Origin: Pardosa pseudoannulata
Lineage: Eukaryota; Arthropoda; Arachnida; Araneae; Lycosidae
Length of the DNA stretch: 64,000 nt
NCBI GenBank assembly: GCA_032207245.1
Contig: CM063503.1
Span: 109,623,354 to 109,687,353, forward strand
Direction: 5' to 3'
Shown: piece after piece, positions 24,154 to 35,939 of the stretch
Layout: every line of letters begins with the position of its first letter
Position numbering within the stretch: position 1 is the stretch's first letter
Translations under genes and position numbers: made by a program
Notes under the pieces: model-generated
What the model was told of the DNA's origin: nothing
The model's input: the letters and a program-made list of their open reading frames with translations, nothing else
The model's database searches: none

Positions 24154-24290
24154 GGCGAAATCAAGGTCAAGGTAATTGGGTTTAACGGAGTACCTAGCGA
24201 AATGGAAAGTCTTCACTTTAAGCTCCGAACGTAAAACAGATCAAAACATCAATTGAGCCCTCTAGGCAAAAAGAGGCGAAGTTATCCCAT
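24154..24290 (-). mobile_element. SINE-X copy, incomplete
   Basis: Starts AAGGTCAAGGTAATTGGG and matches the 2659 and 56768 copies up to the GGCAAAAAG position, then diverges. Only the 3' half (minus orientation) is retained. Confidence 0.65.
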
Positions 24291-25259
24291 GCACCTCGTT
24301 TTTATACCGCATGTAATGTATTGTGCGCATGGGTGTCTTTTAATTTGCATACTATGACTGTAACAGCGCTATCTACTGATACATTTTGGAGCTTTTTTCT
24401 TATTTCATAACGTTAATTCTACTGTGAAATTAGTTTAAATTCAAGTCATTCCGACAGTATTCATTTCAACAATTAAATTATTATATCGGACTCAAAAGAC
24501 AGAAAAAATTGAATGGCATTTTATCGGTGTATCCTCAAATTCGGTTGCTTAAAATCGAACCAAACGAATTCTGTTTTTCGATGAACTTTACGACATGTTA
24601 CTGCATATTAAATCTGGTACCGATTAGTGTAGACATATGAATTTGATTACATATTATACATGAAAAAATGACTAAAAATTTCTTGAAAAATATACAAATT
24701 AATTCAAATTAAAAAAAAATGTTTCGAGGGATTTGCCATGGTATCACAAAGAATCCTTGTACCAACTTTTATACATTTATATCTTATTGTATACTGATAA
24801 TGTATTATTAAAAATATACAGACATACAATGACTTCTTTTTATTTATATAGATAGAATAATCGCTGCAAAAATTAATAAAATTTGATATATTTTACCTAA
24901 CAGCATTATTTGGGAACGGTTCAAAGAACTTAGCTAACCGATGTTGCATTTAATGGTTCAATTAACAAAATGCTTATTTGCGAGGAATTTTACTTTATAT
25001 GCACAATTTGCTGATACATTAGTGATATAAAGTTTATTGTATAACAAAAATTAATCAAAATAAATCAAAATTATATAGCAATATAAAGTGAGAATATAAA
25101 ATATTTGACTGGTTTGAGGCATTTATAATAAATATTCAATTGTGGAATGCTTAATTTAAAGAAAAAGAAATTTTAAAGTAATGAATAAATGAAATATTTC
25201 AGGGAATGACGTCATGCTGATAAAAATTTTTAATATGTTAAAACTATAGAGTTAAGGCT
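24291..25259. other. AT-rich spacer, nothing firm
   Basis: The segment 24720-24860 weakly resembles 25575-25720 (ATGGTATCACAAAGAATCC against ATGGTGTCAAAGATTCC). This suggests two decayed copies of an unnamed repeat. Confidence 0.4.
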
Positions 25260-25383
25260 AGTCTCACTAAAGTCATATAACGACTAACCGCGTTTAACTC
25301 ATACCGCCAAACGATGGGGAGGCGCAATTCCCTGTTTAAACAGAGATTAATCGCGGTTAGCATTAAACGACTTTGGTGAGACT
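25260..25383. mobile_element. Fold-back MITE, about 124 bp
   Basis: Long imperfect inverted repeats make up most of the element. AGTCTCACTAAAGTC and CTAACCGCG on the left face CGCGGTTAG and GACTTTGGTGAGACT on the right, with a short centre around 25300-25345. No coding capacity. A clear target duplication was not found, so the superfamily is unassigned. Confidence 0.75.
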
Positions 25384-26431
25384 GACACTCAATGTGCATT
25401 TGTGACGCCATTTGTAATCATAAAAGATACTTTCTGAATGTTTTAATTTCATAATTTATCATTGACAAAATTATCAGCTCCGGTTGATTGTGAAAATAAA
25501 GTTTGAAATAAGGAAGAAAAAAAACCCTTTAGAAATATTTTAAAATAAAGTTAATAAAAATATTTCCAGTTTCAATCAATGGTTTTGATATGTTTTGCAT
25601 GGTGTCAAAGATTCCCTATACTAATCTTCGTGCATGCAACTCTCACCGTTTATGACCAACAGAATTTAAAGTCAAACACACAAACACTCCTCTATTTATA
25701 TACATATATAAAAATAAAAAAGGTATGCAGATATGAAGTGATTTTAATGTAATTATAATAGCTTATAAATTTTAATTATTTAATAAATGAAAAATAAAAG
25801 GGCTGTACTGAATGTAACCTTTATACAGCGTCTCTATAGCTCCATATGTATAGTAACATCTTTGACAATGGAATGCAAATGAAGTGCATTAATTACCCTC
25901 TGGCGCTGTGTAATTTTGTCCTACTTGTGACAAACTCTGTTAATGAAGCTATTTAAGTCTCCCATAGCCAAAAATCACTCGGGTTAAAATGAGATGAATT
26001 GGATAGCAGGGATGAAGGAAATACATGACCAGTAATGCTGCACTAATTAGTGACAATGAACTGTTCATTTAGATTTTAAAAGCTTATACACACAACCAAT
26101 TATCACAACTTAAGATTTCCCAATGGACTATTTGTAAACAGATATCACACATTTGCTTCTTTATCAATTTAAATAACTGATGGGAAATCGTTTCTTTTAT
26201 TGATTACTTTAGGTCATTATGGATTGGTAACACATTAATTTTTAACGTGCAAAACAAAGGGCAATTTTTACACTCAAAAACAATTGTGTTATAATTAATT
26301 TTAATACATCGTGATCTGGATAAGTCAGAAAAATAGCTTTCTATGTACAGCATATTATGTGCGTGTACTTATATATAATTTTCAGCATTAGTTTTTGACT
26401 TATGGATTTTAACACACTGGATTCATGAAGT
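25384..26431. other. AT-rich spacer, nothing recognised
   Basis: No gene seen. The decayed repeat mentioned for 24720-24860 has its partner at 25575-25720. Confidence 0.45.
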
Positions 26432-26608
26432 AGTTTGGTTTGGTGGAGTGCTACAGTCTGCATTTTGCAACACGAGGGATAATGAAACCGGAATCGAGAG
26501 CTTAAAGCCGATTCAGAATGACTACGAGCCTCCATGCCACAGTGGGATTCGAACCCACGAACTCCGGTACCGAAGGCCAGTACCCTAACCAATTGGCCAT
26601 CGTTCAGC
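26432..26608 (-). mobile_element. SINE1 copy
   Basis: GTTTGGTTTGGTGGAGTGC to CCAATTGGCCATCGTTCAGC on plus, with an intact B box (GGGATTCGAACCCAC on plus). The flanks GGATTCATGAAGTA and GGATTCATTAACTA look like a diverged target duplication. Confidence 0.88.
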
Positions 26609-28519
26609 AGGATTCATTAACTAAGAAATTGATTAAGTTTAGCTTGAAACTATATTAACTTTATAAGTATTTTAAACTGAAAATAAAATTTTCAAAATAT
26701 TGAAAAAATTATTGAAAAATACTCATTTTCTAAGTATTTTATTTGCATTCGAGTATCTAGTTGTTTAAGTTTGTAATATGTATGTTGATTAGTTACAGGA
26801 CGTCTGATCAAACTCATAATTTTTAGTTTGGATTATTTATAGTTTGTATACATTATAATTACACTTTTAGTATTGTCACTTATTTCAGTGTAGTGTATGG
26901 TCTGAAAGCCCACTTAAGTACTATAGGTGTGCGGTTTCAACTCAAGATAAGAATTACTTATTTTGATGGTATGAGTTTAGTTCGTGAAGTAGAAACTTGA
27001 TGGTATTAAAATTTGCTTTCCTTTTTCTGTTATTCACACTAACTAAAATGGCATTTACAGTAATATCACCTTGCAGAATTAGGGGTGTAGCAAAATGATA
27101 CCTAAAGACAGCTGGAAGGTTCAACATAAAACTTATAATTTCATTTAGAACTATCTAAATAAAAGTCTCAACGTCGCTTTAGTTGCGGAAAGTTAGTTTA
27201 TGTGTATTGTGATGTATTGAGGTTTAAGATGCCATGTAGCTCAAAGAGGAAAATTAATGGTTTCTGCAAAAAATACTTCTTACTATATTAAATATTTAAT
27301 TAGAATTAAAAATGAAACTTTTCGTCTACCAATTAAGTCGATTCAACAAAGAGTAGAATAATAATCATATTTATTCTCACACACGCAAAAAACATTAAAT
27401 TAAATTTTGCAATTTGTAAGATGTACTAAAGTCACAAATATATGAAGCGATAATTATTTTTTCACAATTATATACGTGGTTGAATATTATTTAAACTTTA
27501 AATAAATCTGAATTATAAGATTATCTGTCAAAATTATTGCTAAAGTCATATGCATGCGTATTTCAGCTATTATAATAGGAATTATATTTACATTTATAAA
27601 AAGGATATTGAATGGAAAGATTTACTTTCACTTTTAATGGTATGCTTCGCAAATAAATGGAGGCTGTATTACAAAAGCACTGTAGATCTAGGATATATAC
27701 AATAAAAATATAGAGGAGATAATATATCAGTATAAGGCAAGTTGATTTTACGAACTAACTTAAAAACTTGGAAGCTAAAAATTACTTTTTACAAGATATT
27801 GATATCTGGAATGCGCCCTTTTCCTAAAACCATAGCAAGACTTGCTTCCAGAACGAATGTAACCTTCTGAACACAGGCTAGAATATATATAACATTTTTT
27901 TATTCCAGAAAGTTCCAGATGATACCTTCTTTTTCAGAAATTACTTATTAGTTCCTTTAGTTGCATTTTCAGTTGACAAACGTTCAGCATTGCACTCTTA
28001 TTAAGTCATATCTATACTTGTTTTTAATTGTATATGCTCCGAATAAATAGAAGAGTTTCTACACCTGGTTAACTTAATTAAAGTTAGATATTGATCCTTC
28101 AATCAACCTTTCCCAAATTAACAATCCCTTCATTCTTCAAAGCACCCAACTCATTCGACTTATTTACATTTCTTGCTATTTTACGATATCTCGTGAGGAG
28201 ATATAAACCTCTGAATTCTCTTATCTAATCGCACGTGTTACGTTTTCCATTGTACATAAGCTTTGGGGGAAGCATATATGTTATAGCTCTGGTTAGTTAA
28301 CCCTTAATTTGACAAGATGTTTTTTCAAATATTTTTTTATTTCTGTTATTTAATCTGTTAAATAATTTTATTTTGAACAGAATTTTATTTTTTTTACCGT
28401 AATAGAAATATATTTTAAAGTTTTTGTTAGATATTTAAACCATATAGAAATTTTCATAAACCCGCCAGATTCTATTTATTTGATTGTTCGTTGTATATGA
28501 CTCAGCCAAATTAAGGATT
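26609..28519. other. 1.9-kb AT-rich region without recognised genes
   Basis: No open frame with coding character, no repeat shared within the window. Confidence 0.5.
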
Positions 28520-28960
28520 AATTTGGAGCGCTATGGTCTACTCTTTTGCTACACAAAGGTCAATGAAGCAATAACCTACTGGTAAAAGGTGATTACAAAA
28601 ATGACTTTGAGACTTGAATGGTCGTAAGCAAACCTAAGAAGATTCGTCGATTACTAATTTGCCACGCTGATATCGTGGTTTGTTTTTCTATGAAACTGAA
28701 AACACACCATTTGCAGCATTCCCATTTTCTGTCTTCGCTCGTAATGCTCTTACATACGTAGAACTTAGACTGTACATATTGTAAAAAAATCTTTGCCAAT
28801 AGTAAAGTACATTTAAATACAGATATTACAACATTTTTACTTTATTATGAATCGCTCACAAACTTCTAATACTCATGCCAGAAGTGGGATAGTTGGATAC
28901 AGATTCAAGCCCACGAACCCGATACCTAAGCACAGTGCCCTAAACATTCGGCCTACGATC
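28520..28960 (-). mobile_element. SINE1 copy split by an unidentified insert
   Basis: The tail half (GGAGCGCTATGGTCTACTC) is at 28520-28608 and the tRNA-like head half (GATTCAAGCCCACGAAC) is at 28868-28960. About 260 bases between them do not belong to SINE1. That insert carries a 68-codon minus-strand frame with several Cys residues and no recognised domain. Confidence 0.6.
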
Positions 28961-28994
28961 AGCATGTTGATTTTCCGATCTCTAAATAATGGTT

Positions 28995-29060
28995 CATTGT
29001 GAGGTTTTATGGCACTGAATCCAAATTGGACATATTATGCCAAACACAAGCTTGGTATAC
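28995..29060 (-). mobile_element. LINE A-type 3' tip
   Basis: GAGGTTTTATGGCACTGAAT and GGACATATTATGCCAAACAC match the A-family 3' UTR. Only about 60 bases remain. Confidence 0.65.
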
Positions 29061-29079
29061 GAGTTGTATAGGAATGTAA

Positions 29080-29081
<2 letters not shown>

Positions 29082-29163
<82 letters not shown>
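29082..29163. repeat. (AT)n(GT)n compound microsatellite
   Basis: About 20 AT units are followed by about 20 GT units without interruption. Confidence 0.97.
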
Positions 29164-29168
<5 letters not shown>

Positions 29169-30083
29169 TTAAAATGCGTTGGAAGAATACATTTCTTATC
29201 CTAAAGGGTAGTGAATAATATACTCTTAAATCAAAAATCCTAAAGGCCTTTGATCTAGAGATTTATTTTTTTATCTCACTTTAGTTTTAAAGAAAATCAA
29301 AGTGCCTAGTAAATAGCCCATTTAAAAAAGAAACCAATCACAGTGAAAAACGGTACTTATTCAATATTGCCGCCAAAACAATAAGCAATTTTATGCATTA
29401 CAGTAAATAAAGTAAATTTAATTTTATTTCTATTTTAAGAATATGAAATAAACTTAAGAATTCTTTTCCGTCCTATATAAATTTTAGACAAAAAAATTCC
29501 CTTAGACGAATTTACATTTTAACTTCTCTTGATAGTTTCTGTGTATAAAAGCATATTTGTATTATCTGAGTATTATTATCAGCAATTTCTAGATCACGTG
29601 AGACGTACAACATAAATTCTTTAAATGGCAGATTTTTTCTCATCACGTTTCTGCACTTTTCTTTATCCATCTACTGCTGAGTAAATAATTTTTCGTGTCT
29701 TTCATTTAAAAGATTGTACAAGCTTTAGTTAAAATTTTTAAGCTTATTATTCACACTGAATCCTTGGGTTTTATTTTTCGGTTCAACTTTCCGAACTAAA
29801 AAGCTAAAAATAACTATTATATTAATGTTGTAATATACATACAACCTATACAAAAGTGTTCGTTACAAGGGGGAAACACAGAATGAATATAATATTTTAT
29901 ATTGAGATGCAGACATTTATTCTATACATTCATTTACAAATAGATCCTTCGTTATCATATACCATAATCATCAATTATTTATGTCTTCTATTTACACTAT
30001 AATTATCAATTCTCTTTATAAGGAGTTGTTATTATTAATAGAGGCCTAAGTTAAGTGACTGCAAATATTATTTTATAAATTAC
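29164..30083. other. AT-rich spacer, nothing recognised
   Basis: Ends at a donor-like GTAATT on the minus strand (see next feature). Confidence 0.5.
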
Positions 30084-30660
30084 CTCTATTAAAGTCACAG
30101 GGGAGCAGGCAGGGGCTTTTCTCCCTACGTCAGTCTTCAGTTGGTGCAGAGGGTCAGGTAGAGGCTTTTCCCATACGGTGAGTCGGTCCGGGTGTTCGGG
30201 CGCACGAAACGAGTCGATGCTGGGGGATTCCTGTTCCACTTCTTTCGAATCCCGACTTCCACTCCTCTCCTCAACTTCGTTTCCCAACTCCTCACCTCGG
30301 TTCCAACGTCCCTTTTTCCTTCCTTGCCAATCACTTGTTTTCGGGAAATTTTCCCACATCTCTATGCCCTTCGGGAGTGCAGGTGGGCTCATTAAAGTAG
30401 CCCCTTTTGTGCAAGGTGACATTACTTTTTAGCCCCTGCTCCCATAACTCACGGTTACAGCTATGTGCCAGCTTGACAGTTACGATGCCATTCCGTGATC
30501 TATACCTTCTCTGCAGGAGTCCCTAAACTTGACGTGAACAATTGGAGTCCTAAATTCCTCTAGGAAAATCCTCCCACAGCTGTGCATGCACGTGCAGATC
30601 ACCGTGGGAAAGGACCTCGGTACAATTAAACTAATTCTTATGGCTCATGGTGCTATTTCT
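30084..30660 (-). other. Exon-like unit, inverted partner of 35940-36499
   Basis: This stretch is clearly GC-richer than its surroundings. The minus-strand frame 30051-30422 is open for 123 codons, begins MSPCTKGATLMSPPALPKG and includes IEMWENFPKTSDW. The frame is hydrophilic and rich in Pro, Glu and Arg. It ends at a donor-like GAG|GTAATT (exon end 30084). The same features recur in the plus-strand unit at 35940-36499, which shares CCACCTGCAC, GATGTGGGAAAATTTC and the donor. I do not recognise the protein. It may be a duplicated 5' exon, a retro-copy, or part of a mobile element. Confidence 0.4.
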
Positions 30661-30842
30661 GTTCTAAGCCCCATTGTTTAGAAAAATAAAGTCCTAGGTC
30701 ACTGGGAGGCGATAAGTATCCTTGTTACGGAATTATATTATTCCGGATCTGCAATCACATCAGTGCCTTTCATTTATGCAGGTTGAAACCCCTCCTCACA
30801 ATAGCTTTCCTGTTACGAACGTTTTCAAAAATACCTTTACAG
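30661..30842. other. Spacer, nothing recognised
   Basis: Short flank between the exon-like unit and the deleted LINE. Confidence 0.4.
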
Positions 30843-31522
30843 TTGGTTGGTTGTATAGTGTTTTTTGGCAGTGTACTTTTCGGACATATTTTGTCAAAGA
30901 AATAGTTGAAATTTAAACCAATACTAAAGAGAACAAACAGTAAGACTAAAAAATGTCAGAGGATGCAAAAAGTGTACAAGTTAAAACATGAGTCAAATGA
31001 CTTTAAATATAAGCATAAAAGCCAATGTTTTTTAAAAATTAACAAGATTCAAATGTGGTGATCATGAAACAATGAACTCAAAGTTATTGGATGAGAATTA
31101 AAATAAGTACGATGACGGAAAAAACTTGAACACTTTACGAGAATGTCTTTCCTGTGAAGTATATCCGATATGATCCGATCTCTTCTTGTGAAGTATATCC
31201 GATATGAAGACGAGTAACAATGACATCATACTTCTCAGTGGATATTGAAGACGAGAGAGATATAACAGGAATCACTGAGTAAAAAATATTATCAGCTTGT
31301 TTTCCCAGATGTTTTGCCATTTTTTTACACCAAATTAACAATATAATTCTTTATGTCTGGGTAGGTAAATGAAAACGGAGATGAGTTAGTAGCAAATCTG
31401 ACGGATATATTTCCATCAATACCAACATGTGAGGGGACCCAAAATATCATTATTGAGTAACCCCTCAAAATTATTTTCTTGCATATATTCAAGAGAGGGG
31501 AAATAATTGGGTGACGCTAAGG

Positions 31523-31710
31523 CTTATTATGGATTATTGGCACTGAATCCCAAATGGAATATATTGTGCCAAACTGAAGTGTACCGTAGAAAGACAAAGT
31601 AAAAATATGTAAAAAGTAGAAATGTAAAAATGTACAGGATACAATGGTAAAAGATAAAATACACAATAACACTATAAAAAAGTAAGATAAAAAAGATGAA
31701 CGAGAGATAA
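31523..31710 (-). mobile_element. LINE B 3' end inserted in LINE A2
   Basis: GGATTATTGGCACTGAATCC and GGAATATATTGTGCCAAAC are the B signature. Flanked by CTAAGG on both sides (about 31517-31522 and 31712-31717), a short likely target duplication. The A2 RNase H region continues on each side. Confidence 0.7.
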
Positions 31711-32079
31711 TCTAAGGATTAGGAAAAGCGAGGGAAAGTTGAACGCTGAGTGAATCCATGTAGATTGTAAAATGATAAACTTAGTAATAAAACAAATATT
31801 CAAGTTCAAGGCAAATAATTATAATTTCATCGGAGAAAATAAGATGCATCGGAAACAATAGGTGGCTATCATCACCTATTAGGTAAGCACAAGCAATAAA
31901 ATCATTTGACTTGGAACCATCGGTAAAATTAGGAGTATACGTTTCAAAAAGTGTCTGTGTGACACAAAATTTGCTTAAAAGTAATATGAATAGTGTCGAC
32001 TTTAGTAAAATATTTAAAAGGGATTAGGAGAGTAAAATTGGGAATTTTCCAGGATGGATTCGGATATTCAACGACTAAG

Positions 32080-32160
32080 ATTGGTTGGTTGGTTGGTTTT
32101 ATAAAGCTTTATGGCACTGGATCCTGAAAGGACATAATGGGCCAAACATGAGATAGTTCA
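32080..32160 (-). mobile_element. Short LINE A-type 3' end inserted in LINE A2
   Basis: TTGGTTGGTTGGTTTTATAAAG and the ATGGCACTGGATCC signature cover about 80 bases. CTAAGAT occurs on both sides, a probable short target duplication. The host LINE continues to the right with RT C-terminal sequence. Confidence 0.65.
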
Positions 32161-32559
32161 GCTGCTAAGATCTTCTCATGAAGGAGACTAAAATCAACCA
32201 AGTGTATCTGGAAGCGCATGTGAAAAGGAGGAATGCAAGATAAATGAGAAATATACTAAGAGGTAAGAAATGGACTGATGAAGCGATTATTAAAAGGACG
32301 ATTCTCATGCAATGAAGGTAAGCTGTTTTAAAAATGTAAGGAAGACATAAAATCTGACGTCGCCTATCTAAAGCTTCTTCGTCGCAGTTAACATATATAC
32401 TTTGAGCTGAGGAAGTCCACATTTCTTTCGTTCGTAACGGATGAAAGAAAGCATGTAGTTACTGCTGCATGAGATATGAGCAAAAGAAAAGGCAATAGCA
32501 TTTGCTATGCTCTTTAATATTTACTGTTTTAGGATTTGAAGCTGATGAATAAGAAATTA

Positions 32560-33305
32560 TCTGGCTTAGGTGTGAGAGAGAGTACCAATTTACGGGCTTC
32601 GGGATAAAATAAGCTGTTTTTCATTTTCAAAGCTTGGATTAATTTACCATTTGCCAAGGGCAAGAGAGAAGAACAAGAGGAGAAAGATGGATGGACCCCT
32701 TTGCAATTTAAACACGGAGTCTTTTGACAATTCTTAGAATCGTGGCCAACTTCTCAGAAACTGGCGCAGGTAACTGTCCCATGAAAAGATAACGTTGAAT
32801 GACCAAACCATTGGCATTGAAAGTATTCAAAGGGGTTTCAGATAGAATGGCGTACTGGACAATGAAGGTAAGCTGTAGTAATATGTGAATGAAGCTTTTG
32901 ACAATTAAAAGTTAATATTATATGTTTAGTTTTCTGATTATCACTCCCACGCGATGCTTCTAATATGGGTGACTACTTGTTCAAGAATTTCTATAATTTC
33001 ATCCTCAGACAAGGTGAATAGATCATGATCCGATATTACATCTTTGGAATAATTCAAACTATTGTGTGGTAATATAACTGAGAATGAGCCAAAAGTAGAA
33101 AGTATACGAGAGCTTAAAACTGAGGAGAATTAGAAATATTTATTTAAAATATCTCCAGAATTCATTTTTTTAACATATTCTACGTCAACAATAGAAGATT
33201 TTATAGTTTCATGTATGACAAAAGGCGACATTTGCCTAAAACTGTCACCTGTTAAGTTTTTCACTATAAAGATTCGTGTGTTATTATTAACTATGTGGAT
33301 ACTTT
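32560..33305 (-). pseudogene. LINE A2 ORF1 (gag-like) remnant
   Basis: The zinc-knuckle region aligns with the intact A1 ORF1 at 52911-53300. For example, GTGGCCAACTTCTCAG matches the second CCHC knuckle segment and AATTTAAACACGGAGTCTT matches the third. Frameshifts and substitutions leave no open frame. ORF1 proteins of this group bind element RNA. Confidence 0.65.
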
Positions 33306-33319
33306 GTTGCTCTGCATGA

Positions 33320-33535
33320 AGATGGATGATTTGAATTTACTGGCACCGAATCCCAAATGGAATACATTGTGCCAAACCGAAGAGTACCGCAGAAAGACAA
33401 TGTAAAAAATGTAAAATGTAGAAAAGTAAAAAATATGCAGGATACAATGGTAAAAGTTAAAACAGACAATTACACTATAAAAAGGTAAGGTTAAAAAAGG
33501 ATGAAAAAGAGTTGAAAACAGTGAGAATGACAAAA
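33320..33535 (-). mobile_element. LINE B 3' end, 216 bp, inserted in LINE A2
   Basis: It starts AGATGGATGATTTGAATTTA with GAATCCCAAATGGAATACA. A 14-bp target duplication is GTTGCTCTGCATGA at 33306-33319 and GTTGCTTTGCATGA at 33536-33549 (one mismatch). It sits near the start of the A2 ORF1. The frame at 33291-33626 is not a gene. Confidence 0.85.
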
Positions 33536-33549
33536 GTTGCTTTGCATGA

Positions 33550-34120
33550 GAGTAAGGGGGGAAGGAAGCCTTGTTATAAAAAGGAAGTTCGGACCCCGGC
33601 GCACCATCCACCACAAAGCACAGCAAGGGGATGCAAATACCTGCACCATTGCTAGCTGGGATCTATACGCTCACAGGTACTCCTGAAGCCGCTGCCAACC
33701 TTCAAGTAAGAGCCCAGAAAATCCGATTACTTAGCCCAAGTCGAGAACAAAGTTAACGACCAGCCGATTGATACATATGGACCAAAAGGTACTTCCTGTT
33801 AACACGAATCTGAGGCCAAAGTAGTATTTTTGAAGAAAGCAAAAACAACAGCAAAAGAATAAGTATTTCAGATGATTTCCAGAACAGGAAATCCCCTCAA
33901 TAACCAGGACCCTCAGTTGCGATGACACGCGTGACCACGCTCGAAAAACACGAAAGCAGTCAACAATTCGCCACACTATATTCATATCAATACATAGAAT
34001 CATTAAAAAAGCTCTCACCTTCAAGAAGGTAACCACAACTAGGGATAAAAGAAGAGAAAAAGTAGGATACAAGACTAGATGAGAAGTAGAAAAAAATTGA
34101 AGTTATCTGGGGTAAAATAT
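33550..34120 (-). other. LINE A2 5' UTR
   Basis: Aligns with the 5' UTR of the full-length A1 copy (53700-54240), for instance GGGATCTATACGCTCACAGG against GGGATCTATACGTTCACAGG. Homology fades after CTGGGGTA near 34120. The 113-codon minus frame at 33731-34072 lies inside this UTR and is not supported as a protein. Confidence 0.65.
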
Positions 34121-34686
34121 ATTCAGTCTTGATAAACCTAAAACTATATCTGATCTGAATGACAGCATTTCATAACATGTTCTCAGCATTTTTCCTGACA
34201 CACTGCGGTGAGCTTTAGAACATTCTGTCTTATGATTTCAAATGGTAACTGAAACTGGTGGCTGCCCTGTTAAACATGTACTGTTGTTATAAGTTTTTGT
34301 AGTAAGTTTTTGTAAATTATATCTAAATGTGCAATTCATCAAAATTTTAAACTAATATGTTTTCATTCGCACAAATCCCATCCTTTCATTATGTCCTTCA
34401 TGACATTTCCTAATTTTATGAAAAAGAGTTTCGACTGTAGGCAACTTTAAACCAGGGAAGTTATTATAGAAAATTATGGAAAATTTGTACAGCTTACATT
34501 ATCAAGGTATATATTATTTTACAAGACTGGACGAGTTTGGCCATTATTTGTTAAAATGGCATTTTTTCCTCAAACAATCATTTAGTAACAAGTCAATTCT
34601 TTATTTTTTACTCGAATACAATAGAAAAATAAGGAAAAAACGAAAACATTCACCTTTATATGTTTGAGTTTGGGTCTTTTATTCTT
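34121..34686. other. Spacer, nothing recognised
   Basis: The 63-codon plus frame at 34476 is AT-rich and unsupported. Confidence 0.4.
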
Positions 34687-34945
34687 CATCTTAGAGAGAG
34701 ATAAGAATGTGGATCTCTCTCTCAACATTTACCGTTTTCCCGTGGGATACCATGTTGGGTAGAACCACATTGACAGCTTTTAAAGAAAGTTTCCTTGCGA
34801 TCTCAAAGATCTGAATATCCCGAAGTACTTCAATGATGGGACAACACAGAATTGCTGATCTTTTCTTCTCACTTAGTGTTTCCCAGGATGCACTCTTTTG
34901 GCTGGATTTACATTTGCACCCTTTTAGGCAGCATATTTATCTGCT
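34687..34945 (-). other. Coding-like open stretch, about 80 codons, no start
   Basis: On the minus strand an open frame begins after a stop near 34945 (ICCLKGCKCKSSQKSASW) and includes AILCCPIIEVLRDIQIFEIA. It ends ...REIHILISL and a stop near 34688. It has no early ATG, is less AT-rich than its flanks and shows helix-like alternation. It could be a decayed exon or transposase piece. I do not recognise the family and no convincing acceptor lies directly at its start. Confidence 0.25.
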
Positions 34946-35939
34946 TGTAATCCTAAAAATTTTACTATGTGATAGAACAAAATAAATCTCGTCCTTCATT
35001 TTTTCCAACTTAATTCATGATCAAAAATGTAAAAGTATGAATGACAGTATTGCCTTTGCTAATATATTTCTCTTGTAATATCTGATATTTATTCTCAATA
35101 CAAAATTTATCACAGTCTGTTTTCTTTCATAAATGTAAAAGTAATTTCTTTACAGTAGTTTAAAAAAGCATGAATATGACTTTAGTGGTAATTTACAAAA
35201 AAAAATATCTTATAAACTGGTTTATATAAAACTTAAATAATATTCAACCACGTATATAGAAGTATATAATTTAATATACCGAAATAAACTATTTTAAATA
35301 GACTATAAATGTAAGATATAGTATATTCCCTAAATGTCTACTTTGTTTTATACAATGAAATATGTCTTGTTCAAAACATGTCCATTTTGTATAATGTACA
35401 AATTTAAAAAAAATATCTTTTTCCTTCACAATTGTTAAATCCTATTATATTCAATACGTATTTTTTTTATCTTATTATGAATAGAAATAATACAAGTCTC
35501 AAAAGATTTTTCTACATAGAAGCGAATTAAGGTTTAGGTGTAAATATATTTTTATGCATAAATATTTTATAATTCAAGTTACATGCCAAATACATATGTT
35601 TTTTTTTTTTTTACATTTTTTAATTTTTGACATTCAGAATGCTATTTATCCATAGGTATGCATTAAACAAATACAATTTTTCATTTAAATATTAAAAAAG
35701 TAATTGACTGCAGGAAATTGCAAATAATAAAATATAATGAAAATAAGATAGTTCAAATAAGAATGTTCTTACTCTCTGGAATAGAACTTTATTTAAAATT
35801 TGAAATCACCCGTAATACATTTTATTAAATAACTTTTGTATCGTATTTTCTGTAGATCAGCTCCATTTTAACCTGTAATTCATTAAGTTAAAAAAATTGT
35901 TTATCGAAATTTTTTTAATTATGTATCAATAAAAGAAAT
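34946..35939. other. AT-rich spacer, nothing recognised
   Basis: Includes a T-run at 35600-35612. No gene seen. Confidence 0.5.

Larger units (their letters stand above)
30843..34120 (-). mobile_element. LINE A2 copy with both ends but internally deleted
   Basis: From its 3' end (TTGGTTGGTTGTATAG at 30843) it runs through the ORF2 tail and RNase H to the RT C-terminal part near 32165-32440 (VNCDEEALDRRRQILCLPYIFK on minus). It then jumps to ORF1 (gag) remnants at 32560-33300 and the 5' UTR at 33550-34120. The endonuclease and the RT core are gone. The order and the 5' UTR match the full-length A1 element at 48508-54287. Three younger LINE ends are inserted in it (31523, about 32080 and 33320). 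All frames are broken. Confidence 0.75.

Noticed and set aside
33731..34072. 113-codon minus-strand frame
   Set aside because: Lies in the 5' UTR of the deleted LINE A2 copy; the corresponding A1 region is not coding.
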